Below are positions 7,729 through 16,666 of a DNA stretch of 64,000 bases, one piece after another. Under the pieces are notes generated by a model. The model was not told the DNA's origin, searched no databases, and saw nothing but the letters and a program-made list of their open reading frames with translations. The translations under genes and the position numbers were made by a program. The stretch is from assembly GCF_014203115.1 (NCBI RefSeq), contig NZ_JACHIJ010000002.1:868001-932000 (forward strand), read 5' to 3'. The first letter of the stretch is position 1, and each line of letters begins with the position of its first letter. Source of the DNA: Afipia massiliensis (GTDB taxonomy: Bacteria; Pseudomonadota; Alphaproteobacteria; Rhizobiales; Xanthobacteraceae).

Positions 7729-8268
7729 ATGATTAAGAAATATGTGGCGGCAGCTTTGCTTGGAACCGCGTTGGCCGGTGGAGCAGCGTTCGCACAGACC
7801 ACAACTCCAGCATCGCCTTCCCCTGCTCCGGCTGCGTCGGCATCAAGCGAGCAGATGAACCTGAAGGGTAACTGGCGGGCATCCAAGCTTGTCGGCTTGG
7901 CGGTTTACAATGACGCCAACGAGAAGCTCGGCGACATCAGTGAAATCATTCTCGACAAGAGCGGCAAGATCAATGCCGTCATCATCGGCGTCGGCGGTTT
8001 CCTTGGCGTCGGTCAGCACGACATCGCAGTGACCTTCGATAAGTTGAAATGGGTCGATGAGCCGATCCGCTCGGCGTCAGCAGACAAGATGCCGGGTTCG
8101 TCAGGAACCTCGACAACCACAAGGCCGTCGACAACGACAGGCGCTGCGGGCAGCGGTATGGCTGCGACAACCAAGAACGAATGGTACCCCGATCACGCCG
8201 TCATGAGCGGGACCAAGGAGCAATTGAAGGCCATGCCTGCATTTAAGTATTCGGAGAACGCCAAGTAA
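7729..8268 (+). CDS. Secreted PRC-barrel domain protein
   Basis: A 179-residue exported protein. A signal peptide (IKKYVAAALLGTALAGGAAF, cleavage after AFA-QT) is followed by a Pro/Ala/Ser linker and a PRC-barrel (about residues 48-108: GNWRASKLVGLAVYND, then LGDISEIILDKSGKINAVII, then GQHDIAVTFDKL). A Thr/Ser-rich linker precedes a C-terminal segment (YPDHAVMSGTKEQLKAMPAF) that pairs with PRC barrels in many rhizobial exported proteins. GAAAGGAGAG precedes the ATG. PRC barrels bind partner proteins or RNA; a periplasmic stress role is often proposed but unproven. It ends at a clear terminator. Confidence 0.85.
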   Translation: MIKKYVAAALLGTALAGGAAFAQTTTPASPSPAPAASASSEQMNLKGNWRASKLVGLAVYNDANEKLGDISEIILDKSGKINAVIIGVGGFLGVGQHDIAVTFDKLKWVDEPIRSASADKMPGSSGTSTTTRPSTTTGAAGSGMAATTKNEWYPDHAVMSGTKEQLKAMPAFKYSENAK

Positions 8269-8297
8269 TCGACTTGGATAACCTCTCGCTCAACAGC

Positions 8298-8330
8298 ACG
8301 GCCGAATCGGTTCACCGATTCGGCCGTTTT
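8298..8330 (+). terminator. Rho-independent terminator
   Basis: A perfect 13-bp stem (ACGGCCGAATCGG / CCGATTCGGCCGT) with a TTCA loop, followed by TTT. It ends the PRC-barrel gene. Confidence 0.88.
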
Positions 8331-8351
8331 GTATCAGTGCGCCTATGCAGC

Positions 8352-8426
8352 TCAGAGATAGGCGCTGAGGCACCAGGCATTGAGCGAGGCAGCAACGGCC
8401 AAAGTGAAGACCAATATTGTGTTCAC
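8352..8426 (-). CDS. Putative 24-residue membrane peptide
   Basis: A GTG-started frame of 24 codons plus stop encoding an almost wholly hydrophobic peptide (VNTILVFTLAVAASLNAWCL, then SAYL). A strong GAGGAG Shine-Dalgarno lies nine bases upstream on the minus strand. Length, hydrophobicity and the ribosome site suggest a real small membrane protein. It lies alone between two plus-strand genes. It could still be chance; conservation would decide. Confidence 0.42.
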   Translation of the reverse strand: MNTILVFTLAVAASLNAWCLSAYL

Positions 8427-8704
8427 GGCTAAGGGCTCCTCAAAAGGCTGTCTGAGAATCATCCGCGTCTTGCCGAGATATGAACGCCGCCCCGGCGAAG
8501 AGTCTCGCGCATTGTTTTGCGCCGACCCTCTTGCCAGATCGCCCTTTCCGAGTCCGATTCTTTCCGGATCTCCGCTCCGGTTGTGCGGCGCAGTGTTGTC
8601 TTGCGCCGATTAACACGCACAATGCGGGCGCGCAGTCTCCCCGGCTGTGCCCAAGAACAACAACAAACGATTCAGTCCCGCTGGATCGGACTCCGGAGAA
8701 ACGA

Positions 8705-9916
8705 ATGTCAGCCAGATCGACCGCGAAGAGTCCTGCAAAAAATCTCATGAACGAATTCCCGCCGGCGCGTGACAACCTTGTGACACTGGCGAACTGGCGC
8801 ACCCAGCCCTACAGCGAGTGGAGCTTTCATAACGTCCGGCGCGTATTGCCGACAGCGAACATCGCCGCGTCGAAGCATCCCGCCCCGCTGGAAAGTTCGC
8901 TGGCTGAAATCGGTCACGTCGCCTTCGAGGGCAACAAGGGTCCGACAACGCTGCGCGAGGCGCTCCGCACGACGAACACCAAGGGATTTGTCGTACTCCG
9001 GCACGGGCGGATCGTTGCCGAATGGTATTCGAGCGGCATGGACGCGCGCACGCCGCATATCGTGTTTTCGGTGAGCAAGTCGATCACCGGCGCGCTCGGC
9101 GGAATTCTCGCGGACAAGGGCTTTCTGAATCCCAACCGTCCCGTCACCGATTACGTCCCCGAGGTCTCGTCGTCGGTATATGGCGGCTGCTCGGTGCGGC
9201 ATCTGCTCGACATGTCGGTCGGCATTGCCTTCACAGAGGACTATGTCGATCCGGACGGCGATGTGGCGCGCTATCGCCGCGCGGTGGGATGGGATGTCAT
9301 CAAGCCCGGCCAAAGCACAATGCAGTTGCGTGAGTATCTCGCCACCCAGAAGCCCGACGGCAAGGCCCACGGCCACGCGTTCCATTACGTCTCGACCAAT
9401 ACCGACATGCTCGGCTGGGTCTATGAGCGCGCCGCGGGCCGCGCCCTCTCCGATCTGCTCGGCGAATATCTCTGGACGCCGCTCGGCGCGGAAAGCGACG
9501 CTTACATCACGCTTGATGCGGAAGGCGCGATGCGCGCAGCCGGCGGCATCTGTGCCGCGCCGCGCGATCTCGCCCGCTTCGGCGAAATGATCCGGCAACG
9601 CGGCGTCGCCAACGGTAAACAGGTGATCCCGGGCTGGTGGATCGACGACATCAACGACAACGGCGATCCGGAGGCATGGGCGCGCGGCGAATTCGCCGAG
9701 ATGTTTCCCGATGCGGCCTATCGCAGCAAATTTTATCAGATCGACCGCAAGCGGCGGACGCTGTGCTGCATCGGCATCCATGGCCAGTGGATCTATATCG
9801 ATCCCGTCAGCGAACTGGTGATCGTTCGCGTGGCGGCTGAACCCGTCCCGCTCGACGTCGAGAATTACCGCGCCTGGCGACGGGGTTTCGAAGCGATCGT
9901 CCAGCATTTTTCGTGA
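8705..9916 (+). CDS. Serine hydrolase, class C beta-lactamase / NylB-like
   Basis: A 403-residue member of the penicillin-binding-protein/beta-lactamase superfamily. It carries the SxxK motif Ser122-Val-Ser-Lys125, the second catalytic element Tyr228 in YVSTNTDMLGWV and a C-terminal strand with HGQ (GIHGQWIYI) in place of KTG. The YxSxNTD arrangement is most like 6-aminohexanoate-dimer hydrolase (NylB) and related esterases, so an esterase or amide hydrolase role is more likely than antibiotic resistance. There is no signal peptide. The start at 8705 has GGAG seven bases upstream; the frame opens upstream to 8480 but that part does not look like protein. The real substrate is unknown. Confidence 0.83.
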   Translation: MSARSTAKSPAKNLMNEFPPARDNLVTLANWRTQPYSEWSFHNVRRVLPTANIAASKHPAPLESSLAEIGHVAFEGNKGPTTLREALRTTNTKGFVVLRHGRIVAEWYSSGMDARTPHIVFSVSKSITGALGGILADKGFLNPNRPVTDYVPEVSSSVYGGCSVRHLLDMSVGIAFTEDYVDPDGDVARYRRAVGWDVIKPGQSTMQLREYLATQKPDGKAHGHAFHYVSTNTDMLGWVYERAAGRALSDLLGEYLWTPLGAESDAYITLDAEGAMRAAGGICAAPRDLARFGEMIRQRGVANGKQVIPGWWIDDINDNGDPEAWARGEFAEMFPDAAYRSKFYQIDRKRRTLCCIGIHGQWIYIDPVSELVIVRVAAEPVPLDVENYRAWRRGFEAIVQHFS

Positions 9917-9931
9917 GATATAGATCAGCAC

Positions 9932-10013
9932 CGTCATTGCGAGCGAAGCGAAGCAATCCAGAATCAACAAGCAAGACTGGATTGCTTCGTCGCAAATGCT
10001 CCTCGCAATGACG
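9932..10013. repeat. Palindromic intergenic repeat (REP-like)
   Basis: Arms CGTCATTGCGAG and CTCGCAATGACG enclose a second, imperfect pairing (GAAGCAATCCAG / CTGGATTGCTTC). The 82-base element sits between convergent genes. This sequence type is widespread between genes of Bradyrhizobium-group genomes. Confidence 0.85.
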
Positions 10014-10031
10014 AGTTGCTGAAGCGCGGGA

Positions 10032-10466
10032 TTAGCGCGTCAGCTTTTCCATCTCGGGAAACGCGGCGAAGGCCACACCCTTACAAAGATCCTCGGTCTC
10101 CTCGATGATGCGATCGAGCCGTCCGTCGATGTACATGCCCGCGCGTTCCTTCACGCCGACATAGCGCCCTCCCGCACCGCGCGCATTGAAACGCACGCAC
10201 ACGACATAGCGGCGCCGGCCCCCAACCTCCTTTTGTGCTGGTTCTGAAATCCCGGCCTCGCGCACGCCGGTTGGATCGTTCAGATAGGTCCGCAGCAGAG
10301 CGAGCAGTTCGGGACGGTAGTTCGCCGGATACGGCTGGTTTTCAACTCCGCGATCGGCGGTGTAGGACAGGCTGTCGGCGCCGCCGATCCCGGCACAGCC
10401 GGCCACAGCGAGCGCCAGCAGCACCGCCGCCGCGCGCGGCCCATATGTCACCAATTTGCAACGCAT
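10032..10466 (-). CDS. Putative lipoprotein, unknown function
   Basis: A 144-residue protein with a lipoprotein signal (MRCKLVTYGPRAAAVLLALA, lipobox AVAGC) predicted to be anchored in an outer or inner membrane leaflet. The mature part has a compact domain (YRPELLALLRTYLNDPTGVR, then RRRYVVCVRFNARG, then YIDGRLDRIIEETEDLCKG) with two cysteines. Longer starts at 10493 or 10577 are possible; 10466 gives the best signal peptide. It lies opposite to the cobalamin-regulated receptor gene. The family is recognisable as conserved in the group, but unnamed. Confidence 0.72.
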   Translation of the reverse strand: MRCKLVTYGPRAAAVLLALAVAGCAGIGGADSLSYTADRGVENQPYPANYRPELLALLRTYLNDPTGVREAGISEPAQKEVGGRRRYVVCVRFNARGAGGRYVGVKERAGMYIDGRLDRIIEETEDLCKGVAFAAFPEMEKLTR

Positions 10467-10588
10467 CCCGATGAAGTCCGCAACCTGAGCCATGGCATTG
10501 GGTTTCTTGCTCAATGTGTCATTGACAAGGCAACCCTCCGCCGATTGATTGCAACCACGGCACAGGTGCCAGCGCAAGCTGGCGAATA

Positions 10589-10768
10589 GGGAATTCGGTG
10601 CCGCCGTGCAGACTCTTCAACGTGAAGCTTGCACGGCTAGTCCGAAGCTGCCCCCGCAACTGTCAACGGTGAGTCGTTGTCCAATAGGCCACTGAGCGAA
10701 GGCGTTACAGCCGGGCTTGGGAAGGCGGGCAACGGCGACGATCCGCGAGCCAGGAGACCTGCCTGTAC
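10589..10768 (+). ncRNA. Cobalamin riboswitch
   Basis: An adenosylcobalamin-type aptamer ahead of a TonB-dependent receptor gene. Hallmark conserved blocks are visible in order: GAAGCTGCCCCCGCAACTG, then GCCACTGAGCGAAGGC, GGGAAGGCGGGC, and the B12 box GAGCCAGGAGACCTGCC at 10747-10763. The aptamer ends ~184 bases before the start codon. The expression platform is probably in 10770-10950. In this class bound cobalamin normally lowers expression of the uptake gene. Confidence 0.93.
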
Positions 10769-10951
10769 CGGTCATCCTTCCGTCGCACGGGGCGTGCGAA
10801 GGGGCGGCATTTCCGCAGCGGTGACGTGACGTAACAGTTGCGGAGGTTCGGCCGATGGCCTGTTTCCTCAGTCACGACGTAAAGTCCGGCAGCGTTCGCT
10901 TGCCGCGCATCGTCATGCCTGCGCGAGTCTTCACCGCGCCTCTGCGATCAC

Positions 10952-13069
10952 ATGCATCGGCGGGGCTCAAACGTGATTCTTTTTCCTAGATCTCTCTTTC
11001 CGGCAGCGGCGCTCAGAGCGTCATTCGCAGCGGCATGCCTCGCAGGCACGGCGCTCGTAAACCCTGCCCTTGCGCAGAACGCTGGCGGCGCATTGCCGCC
11101 GATCAACGTCGATGCCAGCCGTCTTTATGGCGGCATCGTCGGCGCTTCGACCGCGGTCATCACCGCAGAGGACATCGCACGCTCGCCAGGGCAGACCATT
11201 CAGGACGTGCTGGCGACCATTCCGGGCGTCCAGTTGCAGAGCCTGTTCGGCGGAGTCAACGGCGTGGGCACCACCGTCGACGTGCGCGGCTTCGGCGCAT
11301 TCGCGACAGCAAACACACTCGTTCTTATCAACGGCCGCCGCATCAACGATCTCGATCTTGCAGGCGTCGATCTGTCGACCATTCCGCTTCAGTCGATCGA
11401 ACGCATCGAAGTCACCAAGGGCAATAGCGGCGCAGTGTTGTACGGCGACAACGCCGTTGGCGGCGTCATCAACGTCATCACCAAAACAGGCGCTGGCGTC
11501 GGCAAGCCGATCCAGATGCGCGTCGAGGGCGGCGTCGGCTCGTTCAATTCGAGCCAGGGCAACGTTTCACTTTCCACCAATCACGGCCCGTGGTCGTCGG
11601 CAGCGTTCGCCAACGTCTTCAAGTCCGACGGCTATCGCGTCAACAACAAGACCGATCAGCGCAACGCCGTCGGCGAGGTCCGCTATACAACTCCGGATTT
11701 CAGCGCGTTCCTGAATTTGTCCGGCGACGATCAACACATTGGCCTTCCCGGCGGAAGGCTCGTCACCGCCACCACGAATCTGCTCCTCACGGATCGTCGC
11801 GGCGCTGCGACGCCGTTCGACTTCGGCGACAAGCAAGGCGCCAACGCAACCGCAGGCTTCACCAAAACGCTCTGGAACGGCGCAGAACTGATCGTCGATG
11901 GCGGCGTGCGCCACAAGTTGCAGCAGGGATCGTTTTTCGGAACGTTCGCCGACAACTATGTCGACAGCACGTTGACGACATGGTCGATCACGCCACGCCT
12001 GAGCATCAAAAATGACATCTTCGGCCTGCGCTCGAACATTCTGACCGGTATCGACTACTACGATGCGACGTATGATTCAGACCGCAGCAAGGCCAAGGGC
12101 CTTGCTCCGATCCATGCCTACGACCTCTCGCAGCGAACCGTGGCCGGCTACTGGCAGCAGACCATCGGCGTTCTGCCGACCACCGATTTCTCCTATGGCG
12201 CACGCGTCCAGAACACCAGCGTCAGCGCAAAGGATCGCTACGATCCGACCGCGCCGACCCAGCCGTTTTATTCCAGTGCCCAGGATGCTCCGCTGAACTC
12301 CAGCGAAACCCAGCACGCGCTGCATGTCGGCCTCGAACATCGCTTTACCGACAGCTTCGCAGTGTTCGGCCGGGCGGCCCGCGCCTTCCGCACGCCGAAT
12401 GTGGATGAGCGCGTGGGTGCAGGACCGCATCTCGATCCGTTCTTCAACCCGATCCCAAGCAACTTTGCCCTGAAGACGCAGACATCATACGACGTTGAAG
12501 GCGGCATTCGCGTCCGTGCGGGGCGTTTCGAACTTCAGTCCAGCATCTACGACATGCACCTGAAGAACGAGATCCATTTCAACCCCTTCCTTGGATACAA
12601 TCTTAATCTCGACCCAACCCATCGCTATGGCAGCGAGACCAGCTTCTCGCTGGCCGTAACCGACACCTTCCGCTTGAGAGGCGGCATCGCCTATACGCGG
12701 GCCGTGTTCGAGGAAGGCCCTTTCACCGGCAACGACGTTCCGCTCGTATCGAAGGTCAGCGGCAATCTCGGCGCGACGTGGGATGTCTGGCAGAAGTACG
12801 CCGTAATCGATGCCAACGTGCGGTTCTGGGGTGCGAGGCGGATGGACAACGATCAGCGCAACAACCAGTCGCTGATTCCCGCCAATGCTACGCTCGACCT
12901 GAAAGTGAGCGGCCAGTACGACCGGTTCTTCTGGTCAGCTTCAGTCATCAACGTGTTCGATACGCTCTATTACGACTACGCCATCGCCAGCCAGTTCACG
13001 AGCGGTAACTACAGCGCCTACCCTCTGCCCGGCCGTGTCTACATGCTCAAAGCCGGCGTGACGTTCTGA
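10952..13069 (+). CDS. TonB-dependent outer-membrane receptor, probable cobalamin uptake
   Basis: A 705-residue outer-membrane transporter. An N-terminal extension and signal peptide (cleavage near ALAQN) are followed by the plug domain (about residues 60-170: TIQDVLATIPGVQLQSL, RGFGAFATANTLVLINGRRI, IERIEVTKGNSGAVLYGDNA, GGVINVITKTG) and a 22-strand barrel ending in an aromatic residue (MLKAGVTF). The upstream cobalamin riboswitch indicates B12 or cobinamide uptake, as for BtuB, powered by TonB-ExbBD encoded elsewhere. No BtuCDF or cobalamin biosynthesis genes are adjacent. No strong ribosome site is seen at the listed ATG. Confidence 0.9.
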   Translation: MHRRGSNVILFPRSLFPAAALRASFAAACLAGTALVNPALAQNAGGALPPINVDASRLYGGIVGASTAVITAEDIARSPGQTIQDVLATIPGVQLQSLFGGVNGVGTTVDVRGFGAFATANTLVLINGRRINDLDLAGVDLSTIPLQSIERIEVTKGNSGAVLYGDNAVGGVINVITKTGAGVGKPIQMRVEGGVGSFNSSQGNVSLSTNHGPWSSAAFANVFKSDGYRVNNKTDQRNAVGEVRYTTPDFSAFLNLSGDDQHIGLPGGRLVTATTNLLLTDRRGAATPFDFGDKQGANATAGFTKTLWNGAELIVDGGVRHKLQQGSFFGTFADNYVDSTLTTWSITPRLSIKNDIFGLRSNILTGIDYYDATYDSDRSKAKGLAPIHAYDLSQRTVAGYWQQTIGVLPTTDFSYGARVQNTSVSAKDRYDPTAPTQPFYSSAQDAPLNSSETQHALHVGLEHRFTDSFAVFGRAARAFRTPNVDERVGAGPHLDPFFNPIPSNFALKTQTSYDVEGGIRVRAGRFELQSSIYDMHLKNEIHFNPFLGYNLNLDPTHRYGSETSFSLAVTDTFRLRGGIAYTRAVFEEGPFTGNDVPLVSKVSGNLGATWDVWQKYAVIDANVRFWGARRMDNDQRNNQSLIPANATLDLKVSGQYDRFFWSASVINVFDTLYYDYAIASQFTSGNYSAYPLPGRVYMLKAGVTF

Positions 13070-13095
13070 CCTGATTTGCTGATCTCTAAGAAGCC

Positions 13096-13137
13096 CGGCC
13101 CGCGCTCATCTCACAATGATCGCGGGCCGTTCTTCTT
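13096..13137 (+). terminator. Rho-independent terminator
   Basis: Stem CGGCCCGCG / CGCGGGCCG followed by TTCTTCTTT, 27 bases after the receptor stop codon. Confidence 0.82.
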
Positions 13138-13206
13138 TCCATGAGCCGCTTCGATGCGGGGGCTATGCAATAGCAACCCACGGAAATATCGAAACGTCAG
13201 AGGGGA

Positions 13207-13470
13207 TCAGCCCTTCTTCTGCACGGCGATATGCTTCACAGGCGCTGTGGACGAGATGTGCTTCTTGCTCACAACAGCACTGGTCTTCTTGTGCGCCTTG
13301 TGATGCTTGACCTTCTTCGCCTTCACTTTCGCATTGGCGTTCGCAACCGACGGCTTCATGGTTTCGGACTTGGCGACGGGCGCCGTTTCGGTCTTCATCA
13401 CGGTGGCAGCCATGGCAGGCGCGGCGAGCATCGAGGCGGCAACCAGGGCTGCGGAAATCGTCTTGAGCAT
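13207..13470 (-). CDS. Small secreted Lys/Ala/His-rich protein
   Basis: An 87-residue exported protein. A signal peptide (MLKTISAALVAASMLAAPAMA) precedes a highly basic, low-complexity mature chain (KVKAKKVKHHKAHKKTSAVV). It resembles acid-shock (Asr-like) or histone-tail-like exported proteins in composition only. No cysteine or catalytic motif. GGAGATATCC precedes the ATG on the minus strand. The function is unknown. Confidence 0.7.
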   Translation of the reverse strand: MLKTISAALVAASMLAAPAMAATVMKTETAPVAKSETMKPSVANANAKVKAKKVKHHKAHKKTSAVVSKKHISSTAPVKHIAVQKKG

Positions 13471-13744
13471 CGGATATCTCCTGTTTCACGCGATCGAGAG
13501 GTGGCCGGTCGAATGGCCGGGTGCCGATCGTCCCAGTAACGCTAGGCCCGGCGCGCTGAACTCAATCTGAAGCGCGCCAGCGGCTTTCGTTCATCTGGAT
13601 GACAGTTTGGTTATGCGCCGACGCCCCCGGCCGGTTGAAAACCGCCGGAATTATGACGGGAAATCGCAGGAATGTTTGAACCCGGCGGGTGTTTAAGACG
13701 TACAAACAGAATAGGATCGTTTTGCTGATCAACGGAGGCTTGGC

Positions 13745-14305
13745 ATGAGCAACTTGACCATCAGGCAGATATCTCTGGCGTTCATTCTTTCTGCGTTCGT
13801 CGCGGCGCCCACCATCAATCTGGCGCAAGCCGCCGGTTCGGATACGCCCTCGCCTCCTCCCGCCTCCGACAGCAGCAAATCGAAGGGTTCCAAAGCGGAG
13901 TCCAAGAAAAAGGGCGAGAAGAAATCGTCGATCGAGGATCCCGCTTTCCTCCAGGGCTATCGCACGGCTTATGCGACGATCTACGAGCAGAACGACTACG
14001 CAGCCGCCATTCCGCAGCTCAAGGCGCTCGGTCAGGACGACCGCGCCGATGTCGCCAACCTGATCGGCTATTCGTATCGCAAGCTGGGCAACTACGAGTT
14101 GGCCAGTGTCTGGTATGAGCGCGCGCTGAAGTCCGATCCGGACCACGTCCGCACCTGGCAGTATTACGGCCTGTGGCAGGTCGAACAGGGCAACCGCGAA
14201 CAGGCGAAGCATCATCTCGCGAAGATCGAAGCCCTGGCGGGCCGCGATAGTGCCGAATATCAATCGCTGGCTTCCGCGCTGACCGGCGGCCGGACGTCCT
14301 ATTGA
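13745..14305 (+). CDS. Exported TPR-repeat protein
   Basis: A 186-residue protein with a signal peptide (about residues 1-30, cleavage near AQAA), a Ser/Lys-rich linker (about 31-67) and a C-terminal helical domain of two to three tetratricopeptide repeats (YEQNDYAAAIPQLKAL; DVANLIGYSYRKLGNYELAS; VRTWQYYGLWQVEQGN). TPRs mediate protein-protein contacts, here in the periplasm. GGAGG lies upstream of the ATG. It is a stand-alone gene upstream of nadK. A 702-base frame on the opposite strand is a shadow. Confidence 0.85.
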   Translation: MSNLTIRQISLAFILSAFVAAPTINLAQAAGSDTPSPPPASDSSKSKGSKAESKKKGEKKSSIEDPAFLQGYRTAYATIYEQNDYAAAIPQLKALGQDDRADVANLIGYSYRKLGNYELASVWYERALKSDPDHVRTWQYYGLWQVEQGNREQAKHHLAKIEALAGRDSAEYQSLASALTGGRTSY

Positions 14306-14477
14306 CCGGATACACGGTTAGCCGCCTTGGTTAACCGGTGGATCAAGCCCCGCGGGTCGGTCATCGGCCGCGCGGGGCTGTTTTGCGCGGCCTGATCGCG
14401 CCTCGACAACCCCTGAAAACCTCGTATAGACGAAACCCGCGCGTTCACGACCTCGTGCCCGCGCCTCGGGGGCTGAC

Positions 14478-15257
14478 ATGACGACGTCGAAGAAATACGA
14501 GCGGATTGCCTTCGTGGCAGGACCGAGCGAGGAGGCCCAACAGGCCCTCGCCCAGCTCGTCGCCACCTATGGCAACCAGCCGTCCGACAAGGCCGACGTG
14601 GTGGTGGCGCTCGGCGGCGACGGCCTGATGCTGCAGACGCTGCACCGGCACATGCGCTCCGGCATCCCGATCTACGGGATGCATCGGGGCACCGTCGGCT
14701 TCCTGATGAACGAGTTCAGCCCGCACTCGCTGATCGACCGGCTGGAAGCGGCAAAGCTCACCGTCATCAATCCGCTCTTGATGCGCGCCACCGACATCCA
14801 CGGCAAGGTGCATATCCATCACGCCATCAACGAGGTCTCGCTGTTCCGGCAGACCCATCAGGCCGCGCGGTTGCGGATTCTGGTCGACGAACACGAACGG
14901 ATGGCCGAACTGATCTCCGACGGCATCATGGTGGCGACGCCTGCCGGATCGACCGCCTATAATCTTTCGGCGCAGGGGCCGATCCTGCCGATCAACGCCG
15001 CGCTGCTCGCGCTGACGCCGATCAGTCCGTTCCGCCCTCGCCGTTGGCGCGGCGCGCTGTTGCCCAACACCGCCTTTGTCGTGTTCGAGGTTCTCGAATC
15101 CGACAAGCGCCCGGTCGCCGCTGTCGCCGATCACGATGAGGCCCGCGACGTGCAGCGAGTCGAAATCATCGCGGACAAGACCATCTCGATCCGCATGCTG
15201 TTCGATCCCGGCCACAGCCTGGAAGAGCGCATTCTCAGCGAGCAGTTCGGGTTCTAA
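14478..15257 (+). CDS. nadK: NAD kinase
   Basis: Makes NADP+ from NAD+ and ATP (or polyphosphate) in the cytoplasm. The 259-residue protein has the catalytic GGDG motif (Gly46-Gly49), the Asn118-Glu119 pair (HAINEVSLF) and the glycine-rich NAD site [16 protein letters not shown] (from Thr154). The length is typical of alphaproteobacterial NadK. No other NAD genes are adjacent; a response regulator-HPt pair follows on the same strand after 113 bases. Confidence 0.95.
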   Translation: MTTSKKYERIAFVAGPSEEAQQALAQLVATYGNQPSDKADVVVALGGDGLMLQTLHRHMRSGIPIYGMHRGTVGFLMNEFSPHSLIDRLEAAKLTVINPLLMRATDIHGKVHIHHAINEVSLFRQTHQAARLRILVDEHERMAELISDGIMVATPAGSTAYNLSAQGPILPINAALLALTPISPFRPRRWRGALLPNTAFVVFEVLESDKRPVAAVADHDEARDVQRVEIIADKTISIRMLFDPGHSLEERILSEQFGF

Positions 15258-15370
15258 TCCCCTGCGCCCGGCTTTCCCGGCCCGGCGTGGATAACCATTC
15301 GTTAACGGCGGCCGCATATAGTTAATGCGAGGTGTACCCTGTTTTCCCGGTGCGCCACCTCGGGCTGCGC

Positions 15371-15916
15371 ATGTTCATTATCGACTTCAACAAGCTGCGG
15401 TTTCTCGTGTGCGACGACAACGCGCACATGCGGCGCATTCTGCGCACGCTGCTGCATTCGTTTGGTGCGCGCGAAGTCTATGAGGCGGAAGACGGCGCGA
15501 CCGCGCTCGAAATGTATTCCCACTACGTCCCCGACATCGTCATCACCGACTGGTCGATGCCGATTTTCGACGGGCTCGAACTCGCGCAGATGATCCGCCA
15601 GCCGGACGGCGCGGGTAATCCTTACGCCCCGATCATCATGCTGACCGGCCACTCGGAAAAGCGCCGCGTCATGGTGGCGCGCGATGCCGGGGTCACGGAA
15701 TTCCTGGCGAAGCCGATCTCCGCCAAGGGGCTTTATCAGCGCATCCTCAATGTCGTGGCCAATCCCCGGCCCTTCATCAAGACGAAAAACTACTTCGGAC
15801 CGGACCGGCGCCGCAACACCAACGCCGCCTACATCGGCCTTGAGCGCCGCAGTGGCGGCAACGCCGAAATCATGCAGCAGCCCTCGCTGCTCGAAAAAGC
15901 CCGCTCCGGAAACTAG
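15371..15916 (+). CDS. Single-domain response regulator with C-terminal tail
   Basis: A CheY-like receiver of 181 residues. Phosphorylation-site residues are present: Asp15/Asp16 (VCDDN), Asp60 (VITDWSMP), Thr92 (IMLTGHS) and Lys114 (FLAKPIS). After the receiver (to about 130) there is a ~50-residue tail beginning RPFIKTKNYFGPDRRR with no known output domain; this FGPDRRR tail is a feature of a rhizobial receiver subgroup, from memory. The start at 15371 (MFIIDFNKLRFL) is preferred over 15332. The HPt gene follows eight bases later, so the two are surely co-translated; no histidine kinase is nearby. Confidence 0.88.
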   Translation: MFIIDFNKLRFLVCDDNAHMRRILRTLLHSFGAREVYEAEDGATALEMYSHYVPDIVITDWSMPIFDGLELAQMIRQPDGAGNPYAPIIMLTGHSEKRRVMVARDAGVTEFLAKPISAKGLYQRILNVVANPRPFIKTKNYFGPDRRRNTNAAYIGLERRSGGNAEIMQQPSLLEKARSGN

Positions 15917-15924
15917 GAAAACTC

Positions 15925-16503
15925 ATGGCCCGCAAGCCGCCAACAGAAATCAAGGTCGATACCTTCGCGGACCATCAGGTCATCTCGCAGCCCAATCCGC
16001 TGCGCAAGATGGTGCGGTATTCCGAAGAGAAGGACATCGACGATCCTGTCGCGCGCGCCGAAAAGGCACTCGCTAGCCTGTCCGGCGAATTCAAGGACTG
16101 GATGCAGGTGGAGTGTGATCGGCTGAGCGCGGCCTATGCCGCAATCGCGAGCGACGGACTGAACGGCGAGAATCGCGAAGAGCTTTTTCGCGCAGCACAC
16201 GACATCAAGGGCGGCGCCGCGACGTTCGGCTTTCCCACCGCTGCTGCGGCGGCGGAAAGCCTGTGCCGGATCATCGAACATGCGCCGGATCTCGCTCAGG
16301 TGCCGGGCGAACTGATCAAACATCATGTCAACGCGATTCAGGCAATCTATCGCGAGCAGTCGCGGATCTCCGCCGTCGGCATGGCGGATGAACTGAGCAA
16401 GAAGCTGCGCGGCGTCGCGGACGAGTATCTCATCCACGTCAACCGCGACCGCCCCGAGCACCTCGAAGCAGTGCTTGCGCCGAGCATCGTGCCGGAAGGC
16501 TGA
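15925..16503 (+). CDS. HPt (histidine phosphotransfer) domain protein
   Basis: A 192-residue phosphotransfer protein. The central four-helix HPt domain carries the phosphorylatable His92 in AAHDIKGGAATFGF. An N-terminal segment of ~45 residues (EIKVDTFADHQVI) and a C-terminal segment (~145-192) flank it. It lies eight bases behind a single-domain response regulator, so it probably gives phosphate to, or takes it from, that receiver in a multi-step relay fed by an unlinked hybrid kinase. Confidence 0.86.
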   Translation: MARKPPTEIKVDTFADHQVISQPNPLRKMVRYSEEKDIDDPVARAEKALASLSGEFKDWMQVECDRLSAAYAAIASDGLNGENREELFRAAHDIKGGAATFGFPTAAAAAESLCRIIEHAPDLAQVPGELIKHHVNAIQAIYREQSRISAVGMADELSKKLRGVADEYLIHVNRDRPEHLEAVLAPSIVPEG

Positions 16504-16515
16504 GATAATTTACGG

Positions 16516-16634
16516 CGTCGTCCCGGCGAAGGCCGGGACCCATCATCCCTGGATCATCAGCGTACGACGGAAACCACTCTCTTTAATTACAGAGAAACCG
16601 GTGGTTATGGGTCCTGGCCTGCGCCGGGACGACG
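16516..16634. repeat. Intergenic inverted repeat
   Basis: CGTCGTCCCGGC at the left and GCCGGGACGACG at the right bound a 119-base element. Internal pairings include CCGGGACCCAT / ATGGGTCCTGG and AACCACTCTCT / AGAGAAACCGGTGGTT. It lies between convergent genes. This element type is common in the Bradyrhizobium group. Confidence 0.82.
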
Positions 16635-16666
16635 ATAGTAATTGACAGAAATAACGTCAGAAAGGA

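Noticed and set aside
8705-9916. Antibiotic-resistance beta-lactamase
   Set aside because: SxxK is present, but the YxSxNTD and HGQ patterns and absence of a signal peptide fit NylB-like esterases instead.
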